In this document: piece after piece, positions 1-6,330 of the stretch
Numbering within the stretch: position 1 is the first letter of the stretch
Layout: the number at the start of each line of letters is the position of its first letter
Source of the DNA: Bacillota bacterium
GTDB lineage: Bacteria > Bacillota > Clostridia > Lachnospirales > Lachnospiraceae
Assembly (NCBI GenBank): GCA_023424235.1
Contig: JAFAEB010000256.1
Location: 1 to 6,530 of the forward strand
Direction: 5' to 3'
Length of the DNA: 6,530 nt
Program-made: the position numbers and the translations under genes
Notes under the pieces: model-generated
Seen by the model: the letters and a program-made list of their open reading frames with translations, nothing else
Told to the model about the DNA's origin: nothing
The model's database searches: none

Positions 1-321
1 ATTCCCAACAATGCCATATAAAGAAGAATAGAATTCCATATATTCCATTACTTTTAAATTATCATATACCCCAAAGAAATCCGGCATATAACCTATTTTA
101 CTTTTTAGATCCTTTGAGTTTTTTAGGGCATCTACTTTATCAACAAAAACAGAACCAGAATCAGCCATAAGCAAACCAGTAATAATTCGCATGGTAGTGG
201 TTTTTCCGGCACCATTTGGACCAACAAAACCAAATATATTCCCTTTGTCTATTTTTAAGTTCAAATTATCTAAGGCAGTAAATTTACCATAATTTTTTGT
301 TAAATTCTTAATCTCTAGCAT
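1..321 (-). CDS. ABC transporter ATP-binding protein (ABC-2-type exporter family), N-terminal part, runs off the window
   Basis: The first 107 residues of a cytoplasmic ABC ATPase that would power a membrane permease are present; the rest lies beyond position 1. The sequence opens MLEIKNLTKNYG with the adenine-stacking aromatic at Tyr11. A complete Walker A motif, GPNGAGKT, covers residues 34-41. The Q-loop region reads IGYMPDFFGVYDN, with Asp81 where most families have Gln or Glu. Signature motif, Walker B and the switch His are not in the window. The ATG at 321-319 is chosen because AAGGAGG (334-328) sits 6 nt upstream. The start overlaps the 3' end of the upstream gene by 14 nt, implying translational coupling and a shared transcript. 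The family resembles ATPases of ABC-2 exporters for drugs, peptides or envelope components; the substrate cannot be told. A permease gene is expected next, but this is inference. Confidence 0.93.
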   Translation of the reverse strand, partial: MLEIKNLTKNYGKFTALDNLNLKIDKGNIFGFVGPNGAGKTTTMRIITGLLMADSGSVFVDKVDALKNSKDLKSKIGYMPDFFGVYDNLKVMEYMEFYSSLYGIVGN

Positions 322-2920
322 AAGCATCCTCCTTCCAAAAGGATATATTAGGAGTAACTACCTGACTACTATTTAAGGATATATCTGGCTCATACTTAAC
401 AAGTAATTTATCTTCCTTAATATAATCAGCTACACTGGTTACACTAGTATTATTAGAAAACACCTCATCATAAGCATTGGTATTATAATTATAAAAATAA
501 ATATTACCTTTAAATTCTTTCATATAATCTAGTTCAATTTCCCGATTACGACTATTTAAATATTCAAAAGAAGTAATTTCTTTTGAATCCGGAATGATGT
601 ATTCATAAGTTTTATCCGCGTTTAAATATTTAGTTAAGTAATACCTATCTTCTGACTCCCCTTCTAAATTAAGATAAGAGTCAATGGATGAATAAAAGAT
701 TTTATTATCTTTTCTATAATTTACATCCACAGGTAGTACGATAACTTTGGCTCCATATACATCCATATTAGCTTCTAACTCTTTAACTAATTGGTTTGTA
801 GATGTATCCTCTGTTGCTTCCTTACTATCTATAAAACCAAGTATAAAACTATCATTTAAACCCTTTAAATAATTATCAATTAAGTAAGTTAAAATACTTG
901 ATTTCCTTCTTACTTCACTCGTTTGAATCTTAGCATCCAAAGAGCCACCAGTTAACTGAGCTAAGTATTTATCATCATAAATCTCATCTCTTATGGATAT
1001 AAATTTATTATCTTTGTTATTTATATTTACACCTTCACCTTTGTTAAGGATATCTAAATTAACTATATAGTCATCACTTATTAGCAAAGCATTTTTTAAA
1101 TCAAATTCAAAACCATTATAGACCGTTCCCATTATCTTACCACCGTGATAGGAAATATCTGCTTTTAATTTATTATCACCAGTATAGGTATCTTTGGCTT
1201 GATAATAAATTGGGGTAAATGCAGGATTTTGCTCAACTCTAATAATGGTATCATCAAATCCACTTGTAATTGATGTTACGTATTTTATTAAGTTTGCTTT
1301 ATTTTTAGGGTTTAAATTCTCCATGTGATAGTTATAACTACTATCCCTCAGTTCCTTAACCTGATATTTCTTATCTACTGTAGTAGTATAGGTATCATTA
1401 TTCGGTGAAGTCAAAGAAAAATACACTTCATCTAATACCGTATTATTCTTATCATAGGTTAACAATTCAATATAGCCAACATAAGGAGATTTAATTCTAG
1501 TTTTACCACCTACCACAAAGACAACTAAGGTAAACAAAATTGAAATTACTGGTACCAAGATCCATGTTAGGCTACGTTTATCTATTTTCTTTAATATAAT
1601 ATAAGTTACTGGACCAACAATAATTATATACAAGATAAGAATTACAAAGTATGTTAATACATTGGGAATATTATTGGTATCTGTATAAGACATACTTCCG
1701 ATAATATTATAATTGGTATAATCACCATAATATTCATATCGAAGCTGATTCTTTTTGGATTCACTTAAATGTTCTAAAATATATGTTACTGTACGATATC
1801 CAGTTGTTATCATGTCTTTTGAAAGACTTAAATCGCTACGAAATAGTTGAATCGTTCCCTTTCCAACTAAAATATCCTCCATTATAACTTGATTATCAAC
1901 TACTAATACATTCCTACCATCTTCTAAATGAATTGGCGCTAGAGTTACGGTCATTTTTTCAACTTTAAATTTACCAATAAATTCTCTGGCTTCATCACTA
2001 ATACCAGTGTTATCCATAGAAATGGTATCTAATCCTTTTGATAATAATATCTCATTTCTACCTTTAATATTTTCATAAAGTAATCTTCTATCTTCTAAAT
2101 ACTTTGATATCGTTTCCGTTAACTTATCGATAGCTTTATCATCAACCAAAATATCTTGCTTTGTAAAGCCCTCTTTGCTGTCATTAAAAAATCTAGGATT
2201 AAGTCCATCTATAACTTCTTTATAAGATTCACCAGTACCAAGCACCAAGGTACCACCATTCATTACCCACTTGTCTAGTGCTTTTAATTGATTACTACTA
2301 AGCCTTTTGGTATCAAAATCATTAATTACGATGACATCTAATAAATCTAGACCTAGATAATCTTCTGGCATAGTGAATTCATCTAGGTAAAACACTCTAG
2401 TACCAATACTATCCATATAAGATAGCTCTTCGATACGATCGCTTAATAGACCGATATAGGTTTCATGGACGTAATTTCCAATGTTTATATGAAAATATTC
2501 TTCAAGTTGTACTTTATTTTTTTCATCAAGAATTTTCACTTGAAGAATACCTGTGTCATCCGTAACAGGTAAGGTAAGAAAGTATTCCTTCGTCTCATCC
2601 TTCTTAATTACAATTTCTTTTCCGTACTTTGTATTATTCTCTTGTTTTGGAGCCATAACATCGATGCGTCCAATAAACTCATCTAAATGGTTGGTCATGT
2701 GAATACGTATGCCCATATATCGTCCATACTTTGCATTACTTTCAAAACCATAGCTAATAGTTACGTCGATGTTATAATCCTTCCTTATCGAGAAAGTATA
2801 GGAGTCATTCTCATCCGTTTTGGCTGCCTTTATATGTGGCATTGTAAAAAAGCTAATTATAAATATAAATAGTAAAAGGATGGCTAATCTGCTCCTTTTA
2901 TGCTCACTTATTTGATTCAT
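308..2920 (-). CDS. Large membrane-anchored extracytoplasmic protein, putative glutamine-amidotransferase-like domain, ABC-transporter-associated
   Basis: An 870-residue protein of unproven function. Residues 1-10 are basic/polar, then a hydrophobic stretch (about 11-28) forms a signal peptide or anchor; a possible cleavage site follows near Ala32-Ala33. Residues 35-150 look like a beta-rich domain. About 150-385 resemble the class I glutamine-amidotransferase-like fold found in membrane proteins linked to ABC transporters: an alternating strand with VIVIND (196-201), then LDKWVMNGGTLVLGTG (215-230). Two membrane segments follow (about 422-443 and 451-471), joined by a short basic loop KKIDKRS; the VGPVTYIILKK stretch is typical of this group. 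Residues 472-870 form a second large region, predicted outside the cell. I find no cysteine in the whole protein, so Cys-dependent glutaminase chemistry is excluded. The start at 2920 has AGGGGTGA just upstream; it lies 17 nt after the kinase stop and its end overlaps the ATPase start. It is probably an accessory or ligand-binding partner of that transporter. Fold assignment is by pattern recognition only. Confidence 0.85.
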   Translation of the reverse strand: MNQISEHKRSRLAILLLFIFIISFFTMPHIKAAKTDENDSYTFSIRKDYNIDVTISYGFESNAKYGRYMGIRIHMTNHLDEFIGRIDVMAPKQENNTKYGKEIVIKKDETKEYFLTLPVTDDTGILQVKILDEKNKVQLEEYFHINIGNYVHETYIGLLSDRIEELSYMDSIGTRVFYLDEFTMPEDYLGLDLLDVIVINDFDTKRLSSNQLKALDKWVMNGGTLVLGTGESYKEVIDGLNPRFFNDSKEGFTKQDILVDDKAIDKLTETISKYLEDRRLLYENIKGRNEILLSKGLDTISMDNTGISDEAREFIGKFKVEKMTVTLAPIHLEDGRNVLVVDNQVIMEDILVGKGTIQLFRSDLSLSKDMITTGYRTVTYILEHLSESKKNQLRYEYYGDYTNYNIIGSMSYTDTNNIPNVLTYFVILILYIIIVGPVTYIILKKIDKRSLTWILVPVISILFTLVVFVVGGKTRIKSPYVGYIELLTYDKNNTVLDEVYFSLTSPNNDTYTTTVDKKYQVKELRDSSYNYHMENLNPKNKANLIKYVTSITSGFDDTIIRVEQNPAFTPIYYQAKDTYTGDNKLKADISYHGGKIMGTVYNGFEFDLKNALLISDDYIVNLDILNKGEGVNINNKDNKFISIRDEIYDDKYLAQLTGGSLDAKIQTSEVRRKSSILTYLIDNYLKGLNDSFILGFIDSKEATEDTSTNQLVKELEANMDVYGAKVIVLPVDVNYRKDNKIFYSSIDSYLNLEGESEDRYYLTKYLNADKTYEYIIPDSKEITSFEYLNSRNREIELDYMKEFKGNIYFYNYNTNAYDEVFSNNTSVTSVADYIKEDKLLVKYEPDISLNSSQVVTPNISFWKEDAYARD

Positions 2921-2937
2921 TAGTCACCCCTGCCTTT

Positions 2938-4140
2938 CTATCCTTCTGATTTTTTTTCATTTATCATAACCTGAAAAACGGTACCATTTAAATCACTTTT
3001 AACAGCAATCGTGCCATCATGCATATCTATAATACTTTTCGCAATGGCAAGGCCAAGACCTGTTCCACCTGTTTCATTGGATCTTGAATTCTCTACACGA
3101 TAAAACCTCTCAAATATCCTATCTAAGTCCTCCTCAGGTATTAACTTACCATAATTAATTACAGATACCACTACTCTATCACTCTCTTTATGAAGTTTAA
3201 TCTCCACTCTTTTCCCGTCTTTTCCGTATTTAATTGCATTACTAATCAGATTTCCGAAGGCTCGTGCTAGTAAATTTCCATCACCATAAACAACTGCTCT
3301 TTGTTCATCCGTAATAAAATCATAATCTAAGCCAAACTCTACAAAACTTGGATAAAATTCATCTACTAATTGATTCATAAACTTCACCATATCAATATGA
3401 GATAGCTCTGGCGTTACCTCTCCAAAGGTAAATTTCGTATAAGCAAATAAGTCTTCAATAAGCTTTTCTAAATGCTTGGATTTGTGATACGCAATTTCAA
3501 TGTATCTTTGCTTTACTTCTGTATCTAATTTACTTTTTACCGATACAAGCTCTAAGTAACCAATAACAGAAGTAAGTGGCGTTCTAAGATCGTGGGCCAC
3601 ACTTGTAATTAGTTCATTTTTTGTATTCTCATTTTTTCTATCATTTTCTATTAATGACTTAATATCATCCGCCATTTTATTTAATTTGGATGCTATTAAA
3701 GCAAATTCATCTTCATTTTTAATTTTTATACGAGAGTTAAAATTACCAGTGGATAGCTCTGTAATTCCTCGCTCAATCTCTTCTAAATAGATTACAAACT
3801 TTTTTGTAAGTACTAGAAAATAGGTGATAAATAGAATAACACCTAAAACAATAGCTACAAGTACTAACACAAACATAAATCCAGAACCAAGTCCAGAATC
3901 ATTTCTAGATTCCATAGGGATTCGATTCATGTTATTATTCAGATAGTTATCCGTTGTAAAAGAATTAATATCATTATTTAGTAGGTTAGAATCCATTGAT
4001 ATGGTATCTTTTTTTAAGATATGATATATTAAATAAATGCCAAAAAATACAGTAGCTTCTGTTAGAATGGTATATACTAAACTAAGCAAACTGTATAACA
4101 CAATCTCAAAACGAAAACTTTTAAAAATACTATTTTTCAA
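2938..4140 (-). CDS. VanS-like sensor histidine kinase
   Basis: A 400-residue membrane sensor kinase, partner of the regulator encoded just upstream. Two membrane segments (about 13-40 and 87-112) flank a short external loop of some 46 residues rich in Asn. A HAMP-like linker follows (about 112-163). The dimerisation and phosphoacceptor helix reads SVAHDLRTPLTS with His183. The ATPase domain has the N box with Asn297 and Asn301 (NLISNAIKYG), an F box IFERFYR (342-348) and the G2 box GGTGLGLAIAK (358-368). The G1 box is divergent: NYGKLIP with Asn329 where classical kinases have Asp in DxGxG. I recall such changes in VanS-type kinases, so activity is still expected. The start is TTG at 4140-4138, overlapping the regulator gene by 11 nt; an upstream stop leaves no better start, and the first in-frame ATG falls after membrane segment 1. 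The GGGGAG upstream is spaced rather far (about 12 nt), suggesting coupled translation. The signal is unknown. Confidence 0.95.
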   Translation of the reverse strand: MKNSIFKSFRFEIVLYSLLSLVYTILTEATVFFGIYLIYHILKKDTISMDSNLLNNDINSFTTDNYLNNNMNRIPMESRNDSGLGSGFMFVLVLVAIVLGVILFITYFLVLTKKFVIYLEEIERGITELSTGNFNSRIKIKNEDEFALIASKLNKMADDIKSLIENDRKNENTKNELITSVAHDLRTPLTSVIGYLELVSVKSKLDTEVKQRYIEIAYHKSKHLEKLIEDLFAYTKFTFGEVTPELSHIDMVKFMNQLVDEFYPSFVEFGLDYDFITDEQRAVVYGDGNLLARAFGNLISNAIKYGKDGKRVEIKLHKESDRVVVSVINYGKLIPEEDLDRIFERFYRVENSRSNETGGTGLGLAIAKSIIDMHDGTIAVKSDLNGTVFQVMINEKKSEG

Positions 4141-4831
4141 TTTTATAGCCTACTCCCCAGACAGTTTTTATGATTTGCGCGTTCCTTGAATCCATTTCTA
4201 TCTTTTCCCTTAGCCTTCTTATATGAACCATTACTGTATTGTTGGCTTCATACATCTTTTCATTCCATACTCTCTCAAAGATTTCAACAGTACTAAATAC
4301 TCTACCTGGATTCGATGCAAGCAAATATAGAATATCAAATTCAATCGGGGTAAGTTTAACTTCCTTTTCATATGCCTTTACACGATGGTCATCCTTATTA
4401 ATCACAAGATGATTCACTACAATTTCCTTTTCTTTGTTGTCATCATGAGAACCGGGATTAAACTTGGTAAATCTTCTTAATTGAGATTTTACACGGGCAG
4501 TTAATTCAAGTGGATTAAAAGGTTTGATTACATAGTCATCTGCTCCTGTACTAAGCCCTATAATCTTATCAATATCAGCTGATTTTGCACTTAGCATAAT
4601 AATGGGAATTGTACTTGTTTCTCGAATCGATTTGCACATATTAAGTCCATCAATACCAGGCATCATAATATCAAGTATGATTAGCTTAATGTCTTCTTTT
4701 TCAAGTATTTCAAAACCTTGTTTCGCATTATAGGCTTTAAACACCTCATAACCATCACTTACTAAATGAATCTCAACTAACTCAGCTATCTCCTTATCAT
4801 CATCTACAACTAAAATACTTGTCTTATCCAT
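4130..4831 (-). CDS. VanR-like response regulator, OmpR/PhoB family
   Basis: A cytoplasmic two-component transcription factor, 233 residues from the preferred start. The receiver domain (about 1-120) has the acidic pair Asp10-Asp11, phosphoacceptor Asp54 in ILDIMMPG, switch Ser81 and Lys103 in KPF. The C-terminal winged helix (about 134-233) carries the recognition helix in NNTVMVHIRRLREK (197-210) and ends KTVWGVGYKIEK, as VanR-type regulators do. An upstream GTG at 4840 would give 236 residues, but it lies only 1 nt from the GGAG at 4845-4842, whereas the ATG at 4831 lies 10 nt from it; I therefore choose the ATG. The gene leads an operon with the kinase (11-nt overlap), the large membrane protein and the ABC ATPase, so it very likely controls that operon. 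The similarity to VanR is in the signalling family; no vancomycin-resistance ligase genes are nearby. Confidence 0.95.
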   Translation of the reverse strand: MDKTSILVVDDDKEIAELVEIHLVSDGYEVFKAYNAKQGFEILEKEDIKLIILDIMMPGIDGLNMCKSIRETSTIPIIMLSAKSADIDKIIGLSTGADDYVIKPFNPLELTARVKSQLRRFTKFNPGSHDDNKEKEIVVNHLVINKDDHRVKAYEKEVKLTPIEFDILYLLASNPGRVFSTVEIFERVWNEKMYEANNTVMVHIRRLREKIEMDSRNAQIIKTVWGVGYKIEK

Positions 4832-4852
4832 TATTATCACACTCCATTCTGC

Positions 4853-4866
4853 ATTCTACCTAGAAT
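4853..4866. promoter_or_regulatory. Small palindrome in the leader of the response regulator gene
   Basis: ATTCTA (4853-4858) and TAGAAT (4861-4866) are exact inverted repeats around two bases. The site ends 8 bp before the GGAG of the regulator's ribosome binding site. It could be a dimer-binding operator or a small mRNA hairpin; OmpR-family regulators more often bind direct repeats, so the assignment is tentative. Confidence 0.3.
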
Positions 4867-4913
4867 TATTCAATCATTTATATCGTTACTTTTTCTTTCA
4901 TACTAGCATAATC

Positions 4914-4944
4914 ACTATAAAAAGTCTTTACTTTTTTCTTACAA
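4914..4944 (-). promoter_or_regulatory. Weak candidate promoter for the two-component/ABC operon
   Basis: On the minus strand TTGTAA (4944-4939) and TATAGT (4919-4914) resemble -35 and -10 elements, but the 19-bp spacer is long. Because a terminator lies just upstream, some promoter must lie between 4960 and 4846. A suboptimal promoter helped by a phosphorylated regulator would fit, but nothing here proves this pair is the one used. Confidence 0.35.
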
Positions 4945-4960
4945 TAAATCATCAATTATG

Positions 4961-4990
4961 TAACAAAAAACACCTGCAACGCAAGTGTTT
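4961..4990 (-). terminator. Intrinsic terminator of the Fic gene
   Basis: About 20 nt after the Fic stop codon, arms 4990-4981 and 4977-4968 form a 10-bp stem (AAACACUUGC with GCAGGUGUUU, one U-G wobble) around a 3-nt loop, running into a six-U tract (4970-4965). The wobble would be a C-A mismatch on the plus strand, supporting the minus-strand orientation. It isolates the Fic gene from the two-component operon. Confidence 0.85.
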
Positions 4991-5009
4991 CGTTCTTTCT
5001 TATTTATAC

Positions 5010-6158
5010 TTATCTTATAATACTCATTAAATCGTAGAAATAATATTTTCTATTACGAGCAGCACCATCGGAATATATAATTTTATGCTCACACAGTTTA
5101 TTCAAATATATATTCAAAGTGGATATTGAAATTTCTAACTCCTCACGTATTTTTGCTGTGGTGAATATCGGATACTTAAATATAATGTCAATAACATCAA
5201 TCAATTTAGTTGTATTAGAAATTTCTTTTGCTTTGTTAATAGTAACTTCATACAAATGATTTACTTTATCAATCTTTAGTATGTTCTTATCTGCTTGCCT
5301 AATGCAAGATTCTAAGAAAAATTCCACCCAATTTGTCATACTACTTTTTGCTTCAGATATTTTACTATCATATTCTACCGGTTCATCTTCTTTATTAGGA
5401 ATAAAGACTCTTGTATTATTGAGCAAAGTGTAGTATTTATATTTATCTTGTTCTAAACTTTCACTAACTAGAAAGTTAGGTTCATCGATTACATTCTCAC
5501 TGAATAAAAATAAAGGTATAAGTATTCTACCTGTACGGCCGATCCCATCAGCAAATGGATGAATTGTCTCAAATTGAGAGTGCATTAATGCTACTTTAAT
5601 TAGGGGTAAGTCCTTATTATATTGATTAATATATTTTTCTAGGTTCCCAATATAATCATCAACTAATTGAGGCTCTGGTGGAATGTATGTTGCTGTATCT
5701 ATTGTTGCTCCAACTGGGCCAAGATAATTTTGAATTCTCCTAAATTCTCCAGCCACTACACTTGAACTACCTCTTGCATCACCTTGCATCAACACTTGAT
5801 GTAATTTTCTAATCAACGTGCTTCCAATTGGATATTTTTTCAGTAACTCTCTTCCTATTCTAAGCGCATTCATATAGTTAACTACTTCTAAAATGTCACT
5901 CGTTGCATTTCTTTCTACAGCACGATAATTTAACATTTCATCCATTGTAATTTGTGTGCCTTCAATCTTTGTAGATTCTACTGCTTCTTTTAAAGCGAAT
6001 AATTCTAATAAATTTGTATGATTAACCTTTGTAGATTTTAACTTTTCATTGTATACTGCAATTTTTTTTACAGCCTCCATAAGTGGAAACATTAATACAC
6101 TCATATCTAATAATTCTGGCATCGGAAGATTGAACGGAACAAATGGTTTCTTTTTCAT
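5010..6158 (-). CDS. Fic-domain protein, predicted AMP-transferase with N-terminal inhibitory motif and C-terminal winged helix
   Basis: A 382-residue Fic protein predicted to move AMP (or another nucleotide group) from a nucleotide onto hydroxyl side chains of target proteins in the cytoplasm. The N-terminal Fic/DOC-N-like region (about 5-95) carries ESTKIEGT, fitting the inhibitory pattern [ST]xxxE[GN] with Ser62, Glu66 and Gly67; this marks a class II, self-inhibited enzyme that needs no separate antitoxin. The Fic core (about 105-250) has a flap-like segment ATIDTATYIPPEP (151-163) and the catalytic motif HPFADGIGRTGR: His200, Asp204, Arg208 and Arg211. The canonical Asn of GNGR is Ile206 here. 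Residues 315-382 look like a winged helix (IREELEISISTLNIYLNKL, then a wing), possibly for DNA or partner binding. The length suits SoFic-type proteins. GGAGG (6169-6165) lies 6 nt before the ATG. It has its own promoter and terminator, so it is monocistronic. The target is unknown. Confidence 0.94.
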   Translation of the reverse strand: MKKKPFVPFNLPMPELLDMSVLMFPLMEAVKKIAVYNEKLKSTKVNHTNLLELFALKEAVESTKIEGTQITMDEMLNYRAVERNATSDILEVVNYMNALRIGRELLKKYPIGSTLIRKLHQVLMQGDARGSSSVVAGEFRRIQNYLGPVGATIDTATYIPPEPQLVDDYIGNLEKYINQYNKDLPLIKVALMHSQFETIHPFADGIGRTGRILIPLFLFSENVIDEPNFLVSESLEQDKYKYYTLLNNTRVFIPNKEDEPVEYDSKISEAKSSMTNWVEFFLESCIRQADKNILKIDKVNHLYEVTINKAKEISNTTKLIDVIDIIFKYPIFTTAKIREELEISISTLNIYLNKLCEHKIIYSDGAARNRKYYFYDLMSIIR

Positions 6159-6175
6159 ATTATACCTCCATTATT

Positions 6176-6205
6176 TAGAACAAAAAAACTCATTTTCTTG
6201 TTCTA
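6176..6205 (-). promoter_or_regulatory. 13-bp hairpin at the predicted 5' end of the Fic mRNA
   Basis: Arms 6205-6193 and 6188-6176 pair along all 13 positions in minus-strand RNA, with one G-U wobble, closing a 4-nt UGAG loop. The inner and outer ends read UAGAACAA and UUGUUCUA. The stem begins a few nt from the predicted start site and ends 7 nt before the ribosome binding site (GGAGG, 6169-6165). It may stabilise the mRNA, tune translation, or, as DNA, be an operator across the start site. The downstream arm ends in a U run followed by more sequence, so a weak attenuator is possible. Confidence 0.55.
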
Positions 6206-6214
6206 TCTCTTAGT

Positions 6215-6244
6215 ATTATATACCATTATAACAGAAATATGCAA
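6215..6244 (-). promoter_or_regulatory. Sigma-A-like promoter of the Fic gene
   Basis: On the minus strand, a -35 element TTGCAT (6244-6239) is followed after 18 bp by a consensus -10 TATAAT (6220-6215). Transcription would start near 6208. A second TATAAT lies at 6230-6225, with TTGAAT (6251-6246) 15 bp upstream, which is a tighter and less likely spacing. The tandem -10 elements could give two start points. Confidence 0.65.
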
Positions 6245-6255
6245 TATTCAATTCA

Positions 6256-6279
6256 TTAAATAGATAAAAATCTATTTAA
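6256..6279. promoter_or_regulatory. Perfect 10-bp-arm palindrome, candidate operator upstream of the Fic gene
   Basis: Arms TTAAATAGAT (6256-6265) and ATCTATTTAA (6270-6279) are exact reverse complements around a 4-bp AT spacer. It sits just upstream of the candidate -35 elements of the Fic promoter and after the rnpB terminator, where an operator or activator site would lie. The high A+T content makes chance symmetry easier, and the binding protein is unknown; the Fic protein's own winged helix is one candidate by inference. Confidence 0.45.
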
Positions 6280-6289
6280 ATCAATACAA

Positions 6290-6321
6290 AAATAAAAACA
6301 CCCACTAAAAGTGAATGTTTT
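6290..6321 (-). terminator. Intrinsic terminator of rnpB
   Basis: On the minus strand, arms 6321-6311 and 6305-6295 pair over 11 positions around a 5-nt loop, followed by a U-rich run interrupted by one A. Two of the pairs are G-U wobbles that would be C-A mismatches on the plus strand, so the hairpin is meant for minus-strand RNA. It lies 10 nt past the estimated rnpB end, separating rnpB from the Fic gene. Confidence 0.85.
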
Positions 6322-6330
6322 AATTATTTG

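Noticed and set aside
2687..2872. Plus-strand open frame of 61 codons
   Set aside because: It lies wholly inside the large membrane protein gene on the opposite strand, its product resembles no family I know, and no promoter or ribosome binding site supports it.
2938..4831. Vancomycin-resistance locus
   Set aside because: The regulator and kinase look like VanR and VanS, but no ligase, dehydrogenase or dipeptidase genes follow; the downstream genes encode an ABC system.
4832..4840. GTG start of the response regulator giving three extra residues
   Set aside because: The GTG is only 1 nt from the GGAG ribosome binding site, too close for normal initiation; the ATG at 4831 is properly spaced.
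4846..4960. Riboswitch or T-box in the leader of the two-component operon
   Set aside because: The stretch is short and AT-rich, with only a 6-bp inverted repeat and no conserved riboswitch core or T-box sequence.
4961..4990. Bidirectional terminator
   Set aside because: On the plus strand the stem has a C-A mismatch and only three Ts follow, and no plus-strand gene is present to end there.
5010..6158. Fic toxin-antitoxin pair
   Set aside because: No small antitoxin gene lies on either side, and the inhibitory motif is inside the protein itself.
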